DNA of 64,000 nucleotides from the NCBI RefSeq assembly GCF_000275845.1, contig NW_006766886.1:419573-483572 (forward strand), in the 5' to 3' direction. Shown here one piece after another: positions 1-17,000 of this stretch. The notes beneath the pieces are model-generated. The model searched no databases, was not told the DNA's origin, and saw nothing but the letters and a program-made list of their open reading frames with translations. The DNA is from Dichomitus squalens LYAD-421 SS1. Its lineage: Eukaryota > Basidiomycota > Agaricomycetes > Polyporales > Polyporaceae. The first letter of the stretch is position 1. Each line of letters starts with the position of its first letter. A program made the translations under genes and the position numbers.

Positions 1-1499
1 AAGACACTGAGAGGAGGTGAAACGTCCCTCTACACGCGGGGGCTTGTCTCGGATTCGACCATATGTGGTACCGACTACCCTGCCGTTGCAGCTTTAGATT
101 CACGGTTCTCCCAAGGCCACAGGGCGGAGTCGTTACTCACGATTGCATCTTCCTTCGCCTCGCCCATAGAATGCCGACATGCTGCCCCGCGTGGGGCGGA
201 CACCGAATATGAACTTCGACTTGAATGAGGTTGGTCATCCCCCTCATCGCATTCGCAACATGATCCCATGCTGCTACCGTGACGCCTAGGCTATTGCGTG
301 TAGGGTACGGGGTAAGTAAGTAGCACTGCAATCACTGTGCGTCCCGTGTCCCGTATTTGAAATCCGGGGGCCGACATCACAGATTGGTTTGCGAGATCGC
401 TCTCCATTACATAGCGTGATGCTCCTCGTTCAGCCGGTGGACGGGACAGCGACAGATCCACATCGGGCGTGCAACTGCAACTTGATTTTTCAATCGAAGC
501 CCGGCAATTGGGGCTTGCCCAACCTATACACGCGAGCCCTGCCGCCGGCGAAAAAAATGGCCGGATGACGGGACGGATTGACCGGTCCACGTTTCACGCA
601 GGAGGCCGCCGGGTTTGGCTTGCGCTTCTACAACTCGTAAGCATGCCGTATACGCTGAAGACGCTGTCTTATGTATAGATAGACGAGCCCGTGGCAAAAT
701 TAGTCTGAGTATGGACAATAGCGTCTGCAAGCTGGAGGAAGGAGGGTTAGATCAGTGCGATGTTCGGGGAGAAGGGCAGCTCCGTTATGGCATGCTTCTC
801 ATCAATGCGCTCGTGCACTCCTCACCATGAGGTCGTCGTCGGATCGTGCTTCCATCGTCCTGTCGCTAACGGAGCCGTGAACGCTGGTAGCGGGCGCGGT
901 GTCTAGGCGTTCAAGCATTCACTAGAATCCTTCGTCATCAACGGCCGGGACAGCAGTCGAGAGACTATATCACTTGTGGTACTCGCCTTGCATCCTCTAT
1001 ATTTTGCTGAAGCCAGGCGCCTTCAGAGGGCGGGAAGGCTACGAAACTTGTGCCTCTAGCGAGTGAAAGACGGAGGGATTAATATGTCGGGTGTCGCGGC
1101 CGAGTACGACAATGAGCTATGCCCGAGGCACATGTCCGGAGATGCGTTCACCCTCCTCACGATGAGGCCGCAGCCGTGGACCAACAACCTCGTTAGTTAC
1201 GCCACAATGTCATCAACATACCTTTTGTACTTGATTGCGGTTAGCATGGTATAGCCAGGGGGGTCCAATGTAAAGTAGGCTAGTAGCAGCGCTTGCTGCA
1301 AAGGCGTCAGTCTTCCGAGATGATCAAGTGCCGGGATATCCAAGGGTGGTGAGATTACAGGAGTCCGTAACATTACTACGAATACAATAAAGTACAGGGA
1401 GCTATCACTCAAGGTCCTTGAACAACGAACGGAAGGAGCACCACCCGATGACCGTCAAGACAGATTTATCACCGAACGTGTCGGCATACCACACGAACA
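1..1499. other. Gene-free left flank
   Basis: I find no recognisable gene here. Open frames are short, overlap on both strands, and none shows a family motif. The last 200 bases lie just downstream of the XPB stop codon and probably hold its 3' untranslated region. Confidence 0.5.
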
Positions 1500-4886
<3,387 letters not shown>

Positions 4887-5172
4887 TTCGTTCTCCCTTC
4901 GGATGATGTCAGCACAGAGTAGCCACACCAAGTCTCCGTAAAATTCGACGATGTCGCAAGAGGTGGTGGTCAATGGGAGACGTCGTTGCTATATTGTCGG
5001 TGAGGGACCACTCCTCCACTTCAGCCAGAGTTGATCAAGGTGACTGAGATGCCAAATTAGTCAGCATTGAGTCGGAGCTCGAAATGATGGCCTTGGTCCA
5101 CCGCAGTCACCGGCACTTCTCCTCGACTTCTCCCACCACATCTCCGAGTCCCTTCTCAACCCTCGCCCGGAA
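4887..5172. promoter_or_regulatory. Divergent promoter region between XPB and SF1/BBP
   Basis: These 286 bases separate the start codons of two divergent housekeeping genes, so both promoters and 5' leaders must fit here. I see no clear TATA box. Confidence 0.5.
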
Positions 5173-7039
5173 ATGTGGAGACCAGCAACTCGCGAAGTTA
5201 CGGGCACGAATGACAGTGAGTACTTGCCAGATCGTTTGTTGAAGTTGTCCTGACATCTGTCTAGCGCCGTTGGGCAATCGTCGGAGGTTCGGTCTAGCAC
5301 CTGTTGAAGAAACTGCTCCCCCCCAGCTAGCGCAGCCTTCGCCGTCGGCCTATCCTCGTCCTCAACCCCAAAATGATAGAGAGAGCTCGCGGTCAGATCG
5401 AGACACTCCTCCTGCAAATGGTGCTGGTAAGTACGAAGACGTTCGTGGCGGACTCATCCTGTCCTGTTCTTGCCTTTCAGCGTAGCCTGTCTGGTGGTGA
5501 AATATTGCTTGTTGCTGATGTGGTGGCGCGCTGAATGACTGACAACGAGACGTTGCTAACCTTCGATTCATATCTCACTTTAGCTACTGACCCTAATGCT
5601 CCCCGCAAGCGACGCAGTCGTTGGGGAGATGCGAAGACCGAGATTCCTGGTCTGCCCACGGCTATCAACGCCAATGGTGTCTCGCAGGCTCATCTGGATA
5701 ACTACGCCATTCACCTCCGACTGGAGGAGATAAACCGGAAGTTACGTCTCAACGACTTCATTCCGCCTGAGCGCGAGCGGTAAGCATGTGGTTGATGTCC
5801 GCTTTGGCGTTATCCGTTGACCTCTGTTCACTTTCTACAGCTCTCCTTCACCTCCCCCCACGTATGATGCTCATGGTCGTCGTACTAACACTCGCGAGGT
5901 CCGCTATCGCAAGAAGCTCGAAGAGGAGCGTATCAAACTCGTGGACCGCGCCATGAAAAATGACCCGAACTTCCGCCCTCCGGTCGAATACCATCAGATG
6001 AAGAGGTCCCAGCGTCCCTCTGAGAAGGTCTACATCCCCGTCAAGGAGTTCCCAGAGATCAACTTCTTTGGACTCCTCGTCGGTCCCCGTGGTAACAGCT
6101 TGAAGAAAATGGAGCGAGACAGTGGAGCGAAAATTAGCATTCGTGGCAAGGGCAGTGTCAAGGAGGGGAAGGCCAGACCAGAACAGTACGCCGAAGATGC
6201 CGAGGAAGATCTTCACTGTCTTGTTACTGCTGACTCTGAGGAGAAAGTCGCCACTTGCGTTAGATTGATCAACAAGGTCATCGAGACTGTGAGTTAGACG
6301 TCATTCTCTACGTAGATCTTCGCTCACATCAGCACCGTAGGCCGCTTCCACTCCCGAAGGCCAGAACGATCATAAGCGGAACCAGCTGCGGGAGCTCGCG
6401 GCGCTTAACGGTACTCTCCGAGATGACGAGAACCAGATATGCCAAAACTGCGGTGGTGTTGGTCACCGCAAATACGACTGTCCAGAGCAGCGTAACTTTA
6501 CAGCGAACATCATTTGCCGTGTCTGCGGTAGCGCCGGACACATGGCCCGCGACTGCACAGTCAATAGAGACCCGAACGCGGCGCACCTCGGCGGCGGCGG
6601 CGGCGGTAGCGGCCCCCCTCCCGGCATGATAAAGGGCGGTTTCGACTCCGAGTATGCGAGTCTAATGGCCGAGCTAGGAGAGACAGGGAAAGGGTCCGGA
6701 GGAGATGGTGGACGGATGCCGTGGTCGGGAGGAGCTGGGCACGACATCACTGCAGGCGGTTCGAGCATCCCCCCGTGGCGCCGCCCCGAGGTCTGGCAGA
6801 GCAGCGCACCAGCAAACCCCCAAGGTGGTTTCGGCAGGCCTCCGCAAGGTCAATTCGGTGGCTATGGAGGCGCGCCGGGTGGTGGGTATGGCGGGGGAGC
6901 CCCTGCTTACGGCCAACCGGGTTATGGGCCCCCGGGTGGCTCTAGCTACTACCCTCAGCAGCCATCTCAGGACTACAGCGCTGGCTATGCCCAGTACTAC
7001 CAGAACCAGTATTCTCAGATGCAAACCAGCAATCCCTAG
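5173..7039 (+). CDS. MSL5: Branchpoint-bridging protein / splicing factor 1 (BBP/SF1)
   Basis: Nuclear RNA-binding protein that recognises the intron branchpoint sequence and bridges it to U2AF during early spliceosome assembly. Five exons can be placed: 5173-5215, 5265-5426, 5584-5779, 5841-6288 and 6341-7039, together 515 codons plus stop. The N-terminus [14 protein letters not shown] then [10 protein letters not shown] matches the family start. The U2AF-ligand-like motif RKRRSRWG is followed by the helix-hairpin segment, then a KH/QUA2 domain with [14 protein letters not shown] and [15 protein letters not shown]. Two CCHC zinc knuckles follow ([14 protein letters not shown] and [14 protein letters not shown]). 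The C-terminus is a disordered Gly/Pro/Tyr/Gln-rich tail of about 150 residues with a run of glycines near 6590. All splice sites used are canonical and keep frame. Its first exon is only 43 bases. Confidence 0.96.
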
Positions 7040-7404
7040 CACCCCCTTTCACTAACCTAATAACGACGCCTCCCCTATCCTGATGTTCCCTTACGTCCGC
7101 GACTCTATCGATGCCTCACAGCTTCCCTCCGCATACGCAGCCCTCGTTGTTGGCCCCTCTTCCTAACGTTTGACAGTCATGTCGCAACAATCAGTATCCT
7201 GGTTCAGCACCCTGCGGTCATCCTGCGCGCCGACAGGATCGGGTTTGTACTCATCGCCTCCTAACCAGTCGTTCCATCAGGACGTTCGATTCTTGCGTTG
7301 TAACTCACTAGGTCTATAATCGCCTTGTTGTATCCGAGCACATAAAAACAGAGCGTTCACAAGTCTGAGTGTGAGCACCCGAAGTGAAAGTACAACGAAG
7401 TCTG
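7040..7404. other. Convergent intergenic region (SF1 / NSUN5)
   Basis: The two flanking genes converge here, so this is expected to hold two 3' untranslated regions. No gene or repeat was recognised. Confidence 0.5.
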
Positions 7405-9293
<1,889 letters not shown>

Positions 9294-9917
9294 AATGGTA
9301 GGTGTTCTACGACAGGGTATGAGACATGAGCCTTGACGTACGGGAGACGCAAGGACACGTGCGAGTTTCGAAGCAAGTAAACAATCCCTCAGCCAAAGCG
9401 CAAATCCAACTCTGTTCCGTGCCCTTCGCCTACTACCTCGCGATGAGAGATATACACGGTCCTGTAAAGCGAGAGTCAGCAAGACAGTTCTAATCATGGA
9501 AAGCGGTTGCACGGAATCAGGAGTAATGTGTGCGTCACGCATGGGGAGACCCATTCCGACAATGTAGATAAGTATTGTAGAAGCATCATGTAGAAATGAA
9601 AGGTACGCTCAACAGATGGTGATACGTACCCCTAAGACAATACCCCTGGAGGCCACCCACAATGCGACAGAGGAGAGTGATTTGAGTCGTTCTGGGACGA
9701 GACCGTAAGTGGTGGAAAAGAAATTTGATGAGAGCGCGCGTGCGGGTAAGTAATTGCTTATGCGCGTCTATTTCTCCGCGCCATCCTCGACCCCGCGCTG
9801 GTGCAAGTCCGCCGTGTCACTCTTGCCCTCATCCGCCTTCAACCCTATCCTCTCGACTAGTCCAAAGTAAGCGATGCTGAACAAAGTTTCTTGGAGGAAC
9901 GCTAACCTCGTATGTAG
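9294..9917. promoter_or_regulatory. Divergent region NSUN5 / DnaJ, with the unresolved first DnaJ exon
   Basis: This holds both promoters. The DnaJ coding sequence first becomes certain at 9918 and needs an upstream exon ending in phase 1. ATG AAA G at 9596-9602, followed by a GTACGC donor, would fit but is only a guess. Confidence 0.4.
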
Positions 9918-11791
9918 TGCCCGCAGAGACGGCGCTGTACGACCTCCTCGGAGTGTCACCTACCGCCACCGAAGGTTTATATATTCTCCATTATGCGTTC
10001 AAGCAAACGCCCACTAAGGCCTACATTCGTTTCAGATGATATCAAAAAGGCGTATAGGAAGAAGGTGAATGCTGTCCATTCGTTCACGTCGCCCTTCGCT
10101 CACACAAGTACATAGGCCAGGGAACATCATCCAGTATGTACCTAGTTATGCCTGCGTGTCTCCCAAGCTTTGACCAGAACATGGTATGGCTATAGGACAA
10201 GGTATGTCGTTGGTTTCCCCCTAATTCGTCGCCGTGCCATGTTCACAGGGCGTAGAACCCAGATGACCCGGAAGCTGGTCAAAGGTTTCAAGAAATGGCC
10301 GCCGCGTACGTTGCATTGCACGTCTTTGCCGCTCAAGCACACTCACGCTTGCCGCAGGTACGAGATCTTAGTCTCCGCAGAGACGAGAGAAGCGTATGAT
10401 CGCTACGGGATGGAGGGTATGGCTCGAGGAGGAGCAGGAGGGGGTTTCGGCCCAGGAGTGAATCCCGAAGACATCTTCGCGGAACTATTCGGTGGTATGA
10501 GCTTCGGTTTCGACTTCGGCGGGCCAGGATCGCGCGGCCCAAGGCGAACAAAGGGCCAGGATTCCAATATTCCGTACGAGGTTACACTAGAAGACTTGTA
10601 CAACGGGAAGACTGTCAAGATGAATATGGAGAAGGAGATCGTATGTGGTGTCTGCAAAGGGTGAGTTTCCTGCAACCTGCATATTTCATGTGCTGAGACG
10701 TATCTCCCGTGTCCAGTTCCGGGGCGAAGGGGAGCGCTAAACCTAAACCTTGCGTCAAATGCGATGGCAAGGGGTGGACTATAGTCACAACGGCAGTAAG
10801 TGTTTTGTCCTTGGTCTGGCTTGTCGTGACCATTGTCCCCAGCTTGGTGCACAAAGACTTGGCACCCACAGGGCCATGTGTACAGAATGCGGGGGACATG
10901 GCGAAAAGCTGCGGGAAAAGGACCGGTACGTGCTCCCGATATCCTTCCTCACAAGCAGCCCTCATCGTCAAGCGACGTGACAACGCAGGTGTAAAAAGTG
11001 CAAGGGGAGCAAGACTGTCAAGGAGAAGACTCGGCAAGAGATTTACATCGAGCGCGGCATGGCGGACCGACAACGAATCGTGCTCGCAGGTGCGGGCGAT
11101 GAGGAAGTCAGTGATATCGTTTGTCTTGGTATACTGCATTGATTGACCTCCACGCCAGCCGGGCATACCGCCAGGAGACGTGATCTTCACATTGAAGACT
11201 CGCCCACATGAGTCGTTCGAGCGTTCGGGCAACGACTTGCTCACGACCGTTCACATCACGTTGTCGGAGGCGTTGCTTGGGTTCGACCGTATCCTCCTTA
11301 CCCACTTGGACGGTCGAGGCGTGCAGGTCAAGAGTCCACCTGGGAAGATCATCAAGCCCGGTGACAGCATCATCCTTCGTGGGGAGGGTATGCCGCACTA
11401 TAAGACGCCCGACCACAAAGGCAACCTCTACGTCATGCTGGAAATCGACATGCCAGAAGAAACCTGGCTCAAGACTGTCGATACAAATGTGCGTCGCGCG
11501 TTGTCATGAATATTTCCCAAGTATCAGCGAATCGCCTGACGTCGTTCGTTCCAGGCTTTGGCAGCACTCCTGCCGCCGAAGAAGACCGAAATGGAGCCGA
11601 GGCCTGCAGTAGTAGACGAGGTGCCATTTGAAGAGAGCGACATCGTCGACGTGCGTGAAACGCCTTTCCCCGCTGGCTCAAACTTCTTTGACCACGCTTC
11701 TGGTTTCCAGTTCGGCGAAGGCGACGAAGGCGACTGGGAGGACGACGAGGATGAGGACGACAGCGCGGAGCCTGAATGTCGTCCTCAGTAG
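9918..11791 (+). CDS. Class A (type I) DnaJ/Hsp40 co-chaperone, Ydj1/DNAJA-like
   Basis: Co-chaperone that delivers substrates to cytosolic Hsp70 and stimulates its ATPase. The J domain is split over very small exons: 9918-9974 (YDLLGVSPTATE), 10036-10064 (DDIKKAYRKK), 10116-10133 (AREHHP), 10196-10201 (DK) and 10256-10305 (NPDDPEAGQRF). Together they rebuild the diagnostic HPD loop. A Gly/Phe-rich linker follows, then a zinc domain with four CxxCxGxG-type repeats (CGVCKGSG, CVKCDGKG, CTECGGHG, CKKCKGSK). The C-terminal substrate domains include PGIPPGDVIF and LSEALLGFDR, and the tail is acidic. The protein ends CRPQ, a CaaX-like box as in farnesylated Ydj1/DNAJA proteins. The first exon is not resolved; a phase-1 exon is needed upstream, perhaps at 9596-9602. 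Reading past the 6-base exon without splicing gives an immediate stop, so the small exons are required. Confidence 0.93.
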
Positions 11792-12577
11792 TCTATCAAC
11801 CTTTTCACCCCTCTCCTTCGCCCTAATGCTTTCAACGCGCTGTTCACTATCACCATCAATCACTCGACGATTACGACACTAGACTACTAGACACTCGAAA
11901 TACTCGGTCAAGGGCTCTTGCGAAATCCCTGGAAACGTACTGTATCTTACTCTCTACTCGACATATCGCATACCCGTACAACACACTCTTCATTCGTGAT
12001 GCTCTATCGCTACCCTCAACGTCAGCACACGTGCAGTGGGCCACATGGGTCGGTACAGAGGACTCCCGTGCGCCGCCAGCATATCTCGGCAGGCATGGGT
12101 ATGTGTAGGTTATGTCGGCGAATTTCACACTTGCCAAAGTATCCTGAGTCACCTTATCGTCCAGGCTAAGCACCAGCAGGAACACCACCCGGGCGCCGTG
12201 CTGTCAGTTGATCAGGTCAATGTAAAGAGATCGAATGGAACCAACGGCCTGTTTGCTGGGATTCAATTCTTGTGACAGAACACCGTAAGAAGCTATCGCA
12301 AAGATGACGTTGGAGAGGAGATCATGGCCTGGAAAGGCACTGAGTTGTCGCTGTTGGGAGCAGGCAGCTTGTTTAGGTGATCACAAGGCAACTCAAGCTA
12401 CCGTATTGTCGTGGCTGGTTGGAGAATCTGGTTGGAGAATCCGTCAGTGAGTACGGACGCTACATCCTGAGAGCAGACGCCGCTTACGTTGGGCTCGATA
12501 TATAGGAGAGGGTTGCAGTGGGGTGTGTCATATAGCGTATGCACCGACTCCTTGCCCCCGCAGTACTGTCCTCTTAG
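11792..12577. other. Intergenic region DnaJ / ICMT with a 13-bp tandem duplication
   Basis: No gene was recognised. The only structure I see is the short direct repeat at 12415-12440. It holds the DnaJ 3' end and the promoter of the next gene. Confidence 0.45.
12415..12440. repeat. 13-bp direct tandem repeat (2 copies)
   Basis: The unit CTGGTTGGAGAAT occurs twice, head to tail with no spacer (12415-12427 and 12428-12440), about 140 bases before the start of the isoprenylcysteine methyltransferase-like gene. Confidence 0.85.
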
Positions 12578-13366
12578 ATGAGCATCGTCTTTCTCGCCAG
12601 AGTGCTAGCCCTGGCCCTTGCCATGGTTGCAGAGGCCGTCACTTGTAAGGCCCCAAATCCAACGCCGCCTACGGAAGCAGAGCTCTCCAGGTACCGTGGG
12701 GGGCGGGACATGGGCACTCGGTATGCACCTTGGTACCATCTGCCCGTGTTGGTGAGCACAGCTTGTTTCTGCGGTCGGCTCGTCGGACACACCTGATTGT
12801 CTCGATGGCAGGTCGTTTCGTTCTCAGCGCATTTGTGCGGGATCGCTGCGGTGCTTGCCAAAGTCTACCCCTCCCCGCCTGCAGACCGAGTGCTCTCAGT
12901 GCTGTTCGATGATCCCCGGGCTGCGGGCAAGTTGGCGATTACCCCGGCCTTCGTGATTGGCTTCGTGCTGCTCGTCGTTGGCAGGGCAGTGCGGAAGATC
13001 TGCTACGATACGATGGGCAAGCAGTACACCTTTCAACTCGCAGTCCTCAAAGATCACAAACTCGTGACATCCGGACCGTATGCCGTGGTCCGTCACCCGG
13101 GCTATAGCTCATTCCTCTCTGCAGTGTTAGGAAACATCATGATTCAATTCCTACCGGGATCATACCTCTATGAGAGTGGAGTGCTAAGGAAGCCAATGGT
13201 GGCGGTAGCAGTGGCGTTTTGGACTGCATGGGTTCTAGGGACCGCCGTCATATTAGGAATTGAGAGGGTCAAGAGAGAAGACGCGACAATGAAGAGAGAA
13301 TTTCGAAAGGAATGGGAGGAATGGGCGAAAGTCACACCTTACAAGTTGATCCCCTACGTCTGGTGA
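12578..13366 (+). CDS. Isoprenylcysteine carboxyl methyltransferase (ICMT)-family protein
   Basis: Membrane enzyme family (Ste14/ICMT, isoprenylcysteine carboxyl methyltransferase) that methyl-esterifies the C-terminal prenylated cysteine of CaaX proteins in the endoplasmic reticulum. Two exons, 12578-12751 and 12812-13366, give 242 residues. The N-terminus is hydrophobic (LARVLALALAMVAEAV). Two further hydrophobic stretches follow (FVIGFVLLVVG and, later, VAVAVAFWTAWVLGTAVIL). The SAM-binding and catalytic part reads LVTSGPYAVVRHPGYSSF, and the C-terminus carries ERVKREDATMKREF and EWEEWAKVTPYKLIPYVW, as in this family. It lies 786 bases downstream of a DnaJ gene whose product ends in a CaaX-like box, on the same strand. 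Basidiomycetes carry several ICMT-like genes, so whether this is the true Ste14 ortholog is uncertain. Confidence 0.9.
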
Positions 13367-14013
13367 ACTAGTTATAAAATCGTAGTCCAATGTAACCGCT
13401 AGATGAACCGCAGGCCTCTCTATGCACTTCATGTCGGATAACGATCCAGCTATGTTCATGGACGGCTCCCATGAGGGAGGGGACTCGAACCCCGTTCTCC
13501 TTCTACGACGAAGGTGTCGGAACCATCCAACAATTCTGACTTTCGTCAGCGAACGCCACATTTCCCCAAGATCCTCTTGAAGGGATGCCATACTCTGTAT
13601 TATCGAGTTTTGGCTCGAGATCCAGCTATGTTTTCCCGACTGGCGAATGTAGAATGAGTACAACAGACCTGTCGAGAAAGGAGTAATCTCGCGATGCAAC
13701 ATCGTCATGTAGCATTGTCAAGTAGCAGACGACACAAAGTATGTTCTAGCATTCGAGTCATGACCGTCCTGAGGAGACGAGACAAGACTGCAAGCTCGGT
13801 GGCAGATGCCCACTAGGCAACGCACAGTAGTGTTGATCGCGATGCACGGGAGTACCGATGACGGGGAATCGTGACCCGTCCGAGCAGACCGAGCACATGG
13901 ATGCAGCATAGCTGCGGAATGTAGTGCTTCTGTTTTAGCCTAATTTACAAAGGGATACCAGTACAGACGCTAATGATTCCAAACCACCACTACGCAAGGC
14001 TAGGTAACCCCTC
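13367..14013. other. Convergent intergenic region (ICMT / urease)
   Basis: Expected to hold two 3' untranslated regions. It contains the tRNA-like element at 13471-13540; nothing else was recognised. Confidence 0.45.
13471..13540 (-). other. tRNA-like element with a consensus B box (possible tRNA pseudogene)
   Basis: On the minus strand a perfect pol III B box, GGTTCGAGTCC, lies at 13481-13491 within a T-arm-like hairpin (GGGG / CCCC stem). Upstream are two further hairpins: GTTGG / CCGAC around a 6-base loop, and CCTTC / GAAGG around GTCGTA. They resemble D and anticodon arms, but the middle loop has six bases, not seven, and I cannot find a 5' strand that pairs with the 3' CCCTCAT. It is best read as a decayed tRNA or chance structure, not a working tRNA. 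Confidence 0.25.
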
Positions 14014-17000
14014 TCAAAATATGTTGTAGTAACGGGAGAGAGGAAGCTTCGTCGCAGGCTCGATATCCATCAATTCACCATCGGCGCGCACTTCGTAGCT
14101 CTCGGGGTCGACCTTCATCGCTGGCGTCGCGTCATTCCATTTCATGTCCTTCTTCGTCACCTTGCGGCAGCCTTTAACCGCCTCAAAGCGCTTGCTCAGA
14201 CCGTAAGAGGCGATGGTGCCCGACGCGATGGATATTTCGGACACGAACGTCACGGAGTTCAGCGCCGCCGACGCGGCATACGAGCCCCACATGGGACGTC
14301 CGATGAAGGGCTGTACGGCCGGGATCGAGGCATTCGCATCGCCCATCTGTACACATTCGGCGAGCGTGGGTACAAAACAGGAGTCAGCGTGAGTCGGGGC
14401 GTCGGGGATGGGCCTCGGCAATTGCCCAGAATGGAGAACAGGACGAACCTGTGCCCAGGCGATGACGCCCGACTTGATGACCATTTCGGGCTTCGCGCCG
14501 AAGTTCTCCGGCTTCCACAGGACGAGGTCAGCGAGCGTTCCGACAGCCACTTGTCCGACGAGATGGCTGATGCCATGTGTAATCGCGCTGGACACACACA
14601 CAGTGAGTCAACGACCGCCTGTGAAGAAACAGGAACGAAAGCGTTGTTGGGAAGGCGGGTGCACTGCGGACTTACGGGTTGATGGTATACTTGGAGATGT
14701 AGCGCTTGACCCTGCCGTTGTCGTGCCCGTCGCGATCGCCCAGAGTACTGAGAGGCCCGCGGAACTCGCGCATCTTGCTGGCGGTCCGCCAGGTCCTGCT
14801 GATCACTTCACCGATACGACCCATTGCTTGCGAGTCGGAGCTAATCATCGAGATGGCGCCAGTATCATGCAGGACATCCTCGGCTGCCACGGTCTCCGCA
14901 CGGATACGCGACTCAGCAAAGGCGAGATCCTCGGGTATAGACTTGTCGAGATGGTGGCAGACCATTAGCATCTGTCACATGTGGTGTCAGCCTGTGGACG
15001 GATGAAGGCATTGAAACCTCGTACATCTAGATGCTCGTCTAACGTGTTACCGGTATACGGTCGAGTGGGGTTGGTCGAGGATGGCAGGACATTATCCAGT
15101 CCGCAGACGACGATTATGTCCGGAGCATGTCCTCCACCTGCGCGGGGAGTCAGTCTGGGCCCCTCAAGTTCTAAATCACGTCAATCTGACATACCGGCGC
15201 CCTCAGTGTGGTAGGTATGTATCGTACGGCCCCCGAAAGCAGCGATGGTACCTAGGAACGGTTTACTGTCGATCACTGTCGCAGCAGATGGAATAGAAGC
15301 GACTCACTCTCGACAAACCCGCTTTCGTTCAGCGTGTCCGTGTGGATGTTCACCTGCACATCATATTTGTCACCAACGTCGAGGGCGGTGACGATCACCG
15401 AGGGAGTGGTGCCCCAATCCTCGTGCAACTTCAAGCCCGCAGCGCCCGCTTTGACGATGTCCTCCAGAGCGTCAGTGCCGGTGTCGTTACCCTTGCCAGT
15501 AATCGCGAAGTTCATCGGCAGCCCGTCTGTCGCAGCAAACATCTGGCGCATGTAGAACGGGCTTGGGGTACACGTTGTCGCGTTCGTGCCTGCGCTGGGA
15601 CCCGTGCCGCCCCCGATCATGGTGGTCGTGCCCGACGCAAGCGCCTCGGTGACTTGCTGCGGACAGATGAAGTGGCAGTGGGCGTCGATAGCACCAGCGG
15701 TGACGATGAGCTTCTCGCCTGCGATCGCCTCGGTGGCAGAGCCAACGACCAGGTCGGGATGCACCCCAGCCATTACGTCTGGGTTTCCTGCCTTCCCAAT
15801 TCCTTTGATCTTGCCGTCCTTGATGCCGATGTCTGCCTGTTGAAACATGAGCACATCCCCCGCGCCGTACACGTTGTCATTGTTGGTGATTCCACTTGCC
15901 TTGTATATACCGGACCAGTCTACGATGAGTGCATTGGTGATTACCAGGTCGAGGGTTTCGGCAGCCGAGCGGCCCGTGGCCTGGCCCATACCCTCGCGGA
16001 TGGTCTTCCCTGGTGGATTGATGAGCACCTCAAAAGGGCAGTAAGCCTGGGACTTGCCTCCGCCGAACTTGACCTCGTCTCCATATACAGTCTGCCGTAC
16101 ATGACGTTTAGAGCACTGCACACCAGGTTGACATTCTCTACCTTACCTCGTCGCGCTCGACTTCGATCCAAAGCGCAGTGTCACCAAGGCGCACCCTGTC
16201 GCCCACGGTTGGCCCGAACATCGCGACGTACGCATCTCGACCGATGTCCGTGTCCTCGGAGACCTCCAATGCCCCGGGCTCAGGAATGTGCCCGAAGCCC
16301 TTCTGCACGAGGTTCCGTACGATCTCGTCGGTCCGCGACAAGTCCACGACCCCTGAAGCAAGACGATTGCCCCCGGTGATAATTTTGGCACCCGCGATCG
16401 CGCATAGAGTCACGGTCTTCGTGTCCCCAGGCTCGAATCGGACTGCGGTGCCTGCGGCGATGTCCAGACGCTTCCCGTAGGCCTTGCCGCGGTCGAACGC
16501 GAGGGCCGAATTGGTCTCAATGAAGTGATAGTGGGACCCGACTTGGATTGGTCGGTCGCCGTTGTTCGTTACGCGCAGCTTGACGCGCTCCCGCCCTTGA
16601 TTGATACGGATCCTGTCCTGCTTGACGACGATTGCGCCTGGGGCGTTCTCACGCGAGTACTCGACGGCGCTGATCGTGGGGAAGACGTCGTTGGAAGGGA
16701 CGGGGAGGAAGGAGCCATATAGCGCCGCTTCCAGGTCACCGTCTTCGGTGCAAATGGGATCGTGCACAGTGACGAGGAACACTCTGATGTTACGTGTTGG
16801 AACGTGGTTGGATATGACGACACAAGTGATATGTTCGCAAGCACGAACAGGGCCCAAAGTGCCATATAGCAAGCAATCAGAGTTAGAGTTGTGAGAATGA
16901 GTTGTGAGAAGCGTGCACGCGTCGATGACACCACCGGACTTACCCGTCGACGAAAGTGCCTTCTACCTGGATCTCGTGCAGCAACACAGGGACGCCAGGC

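Noticed and set aside
10196..10275. Apparent premature stop in the DnaJ gene after HPDKG
   Set aside because: It arises only if the acceptor at CACAG is used; the acceptor at GGGCGTAG restores NPDDPEAGQRF in frame.
15342..16379. 345-codon open frame on the plus strand across urease
   Set aside because: It lies antisense to the conserved alpha/beta region of urease and has no family motif; high GC at third positions of the real gene leaves the opposite strand open.
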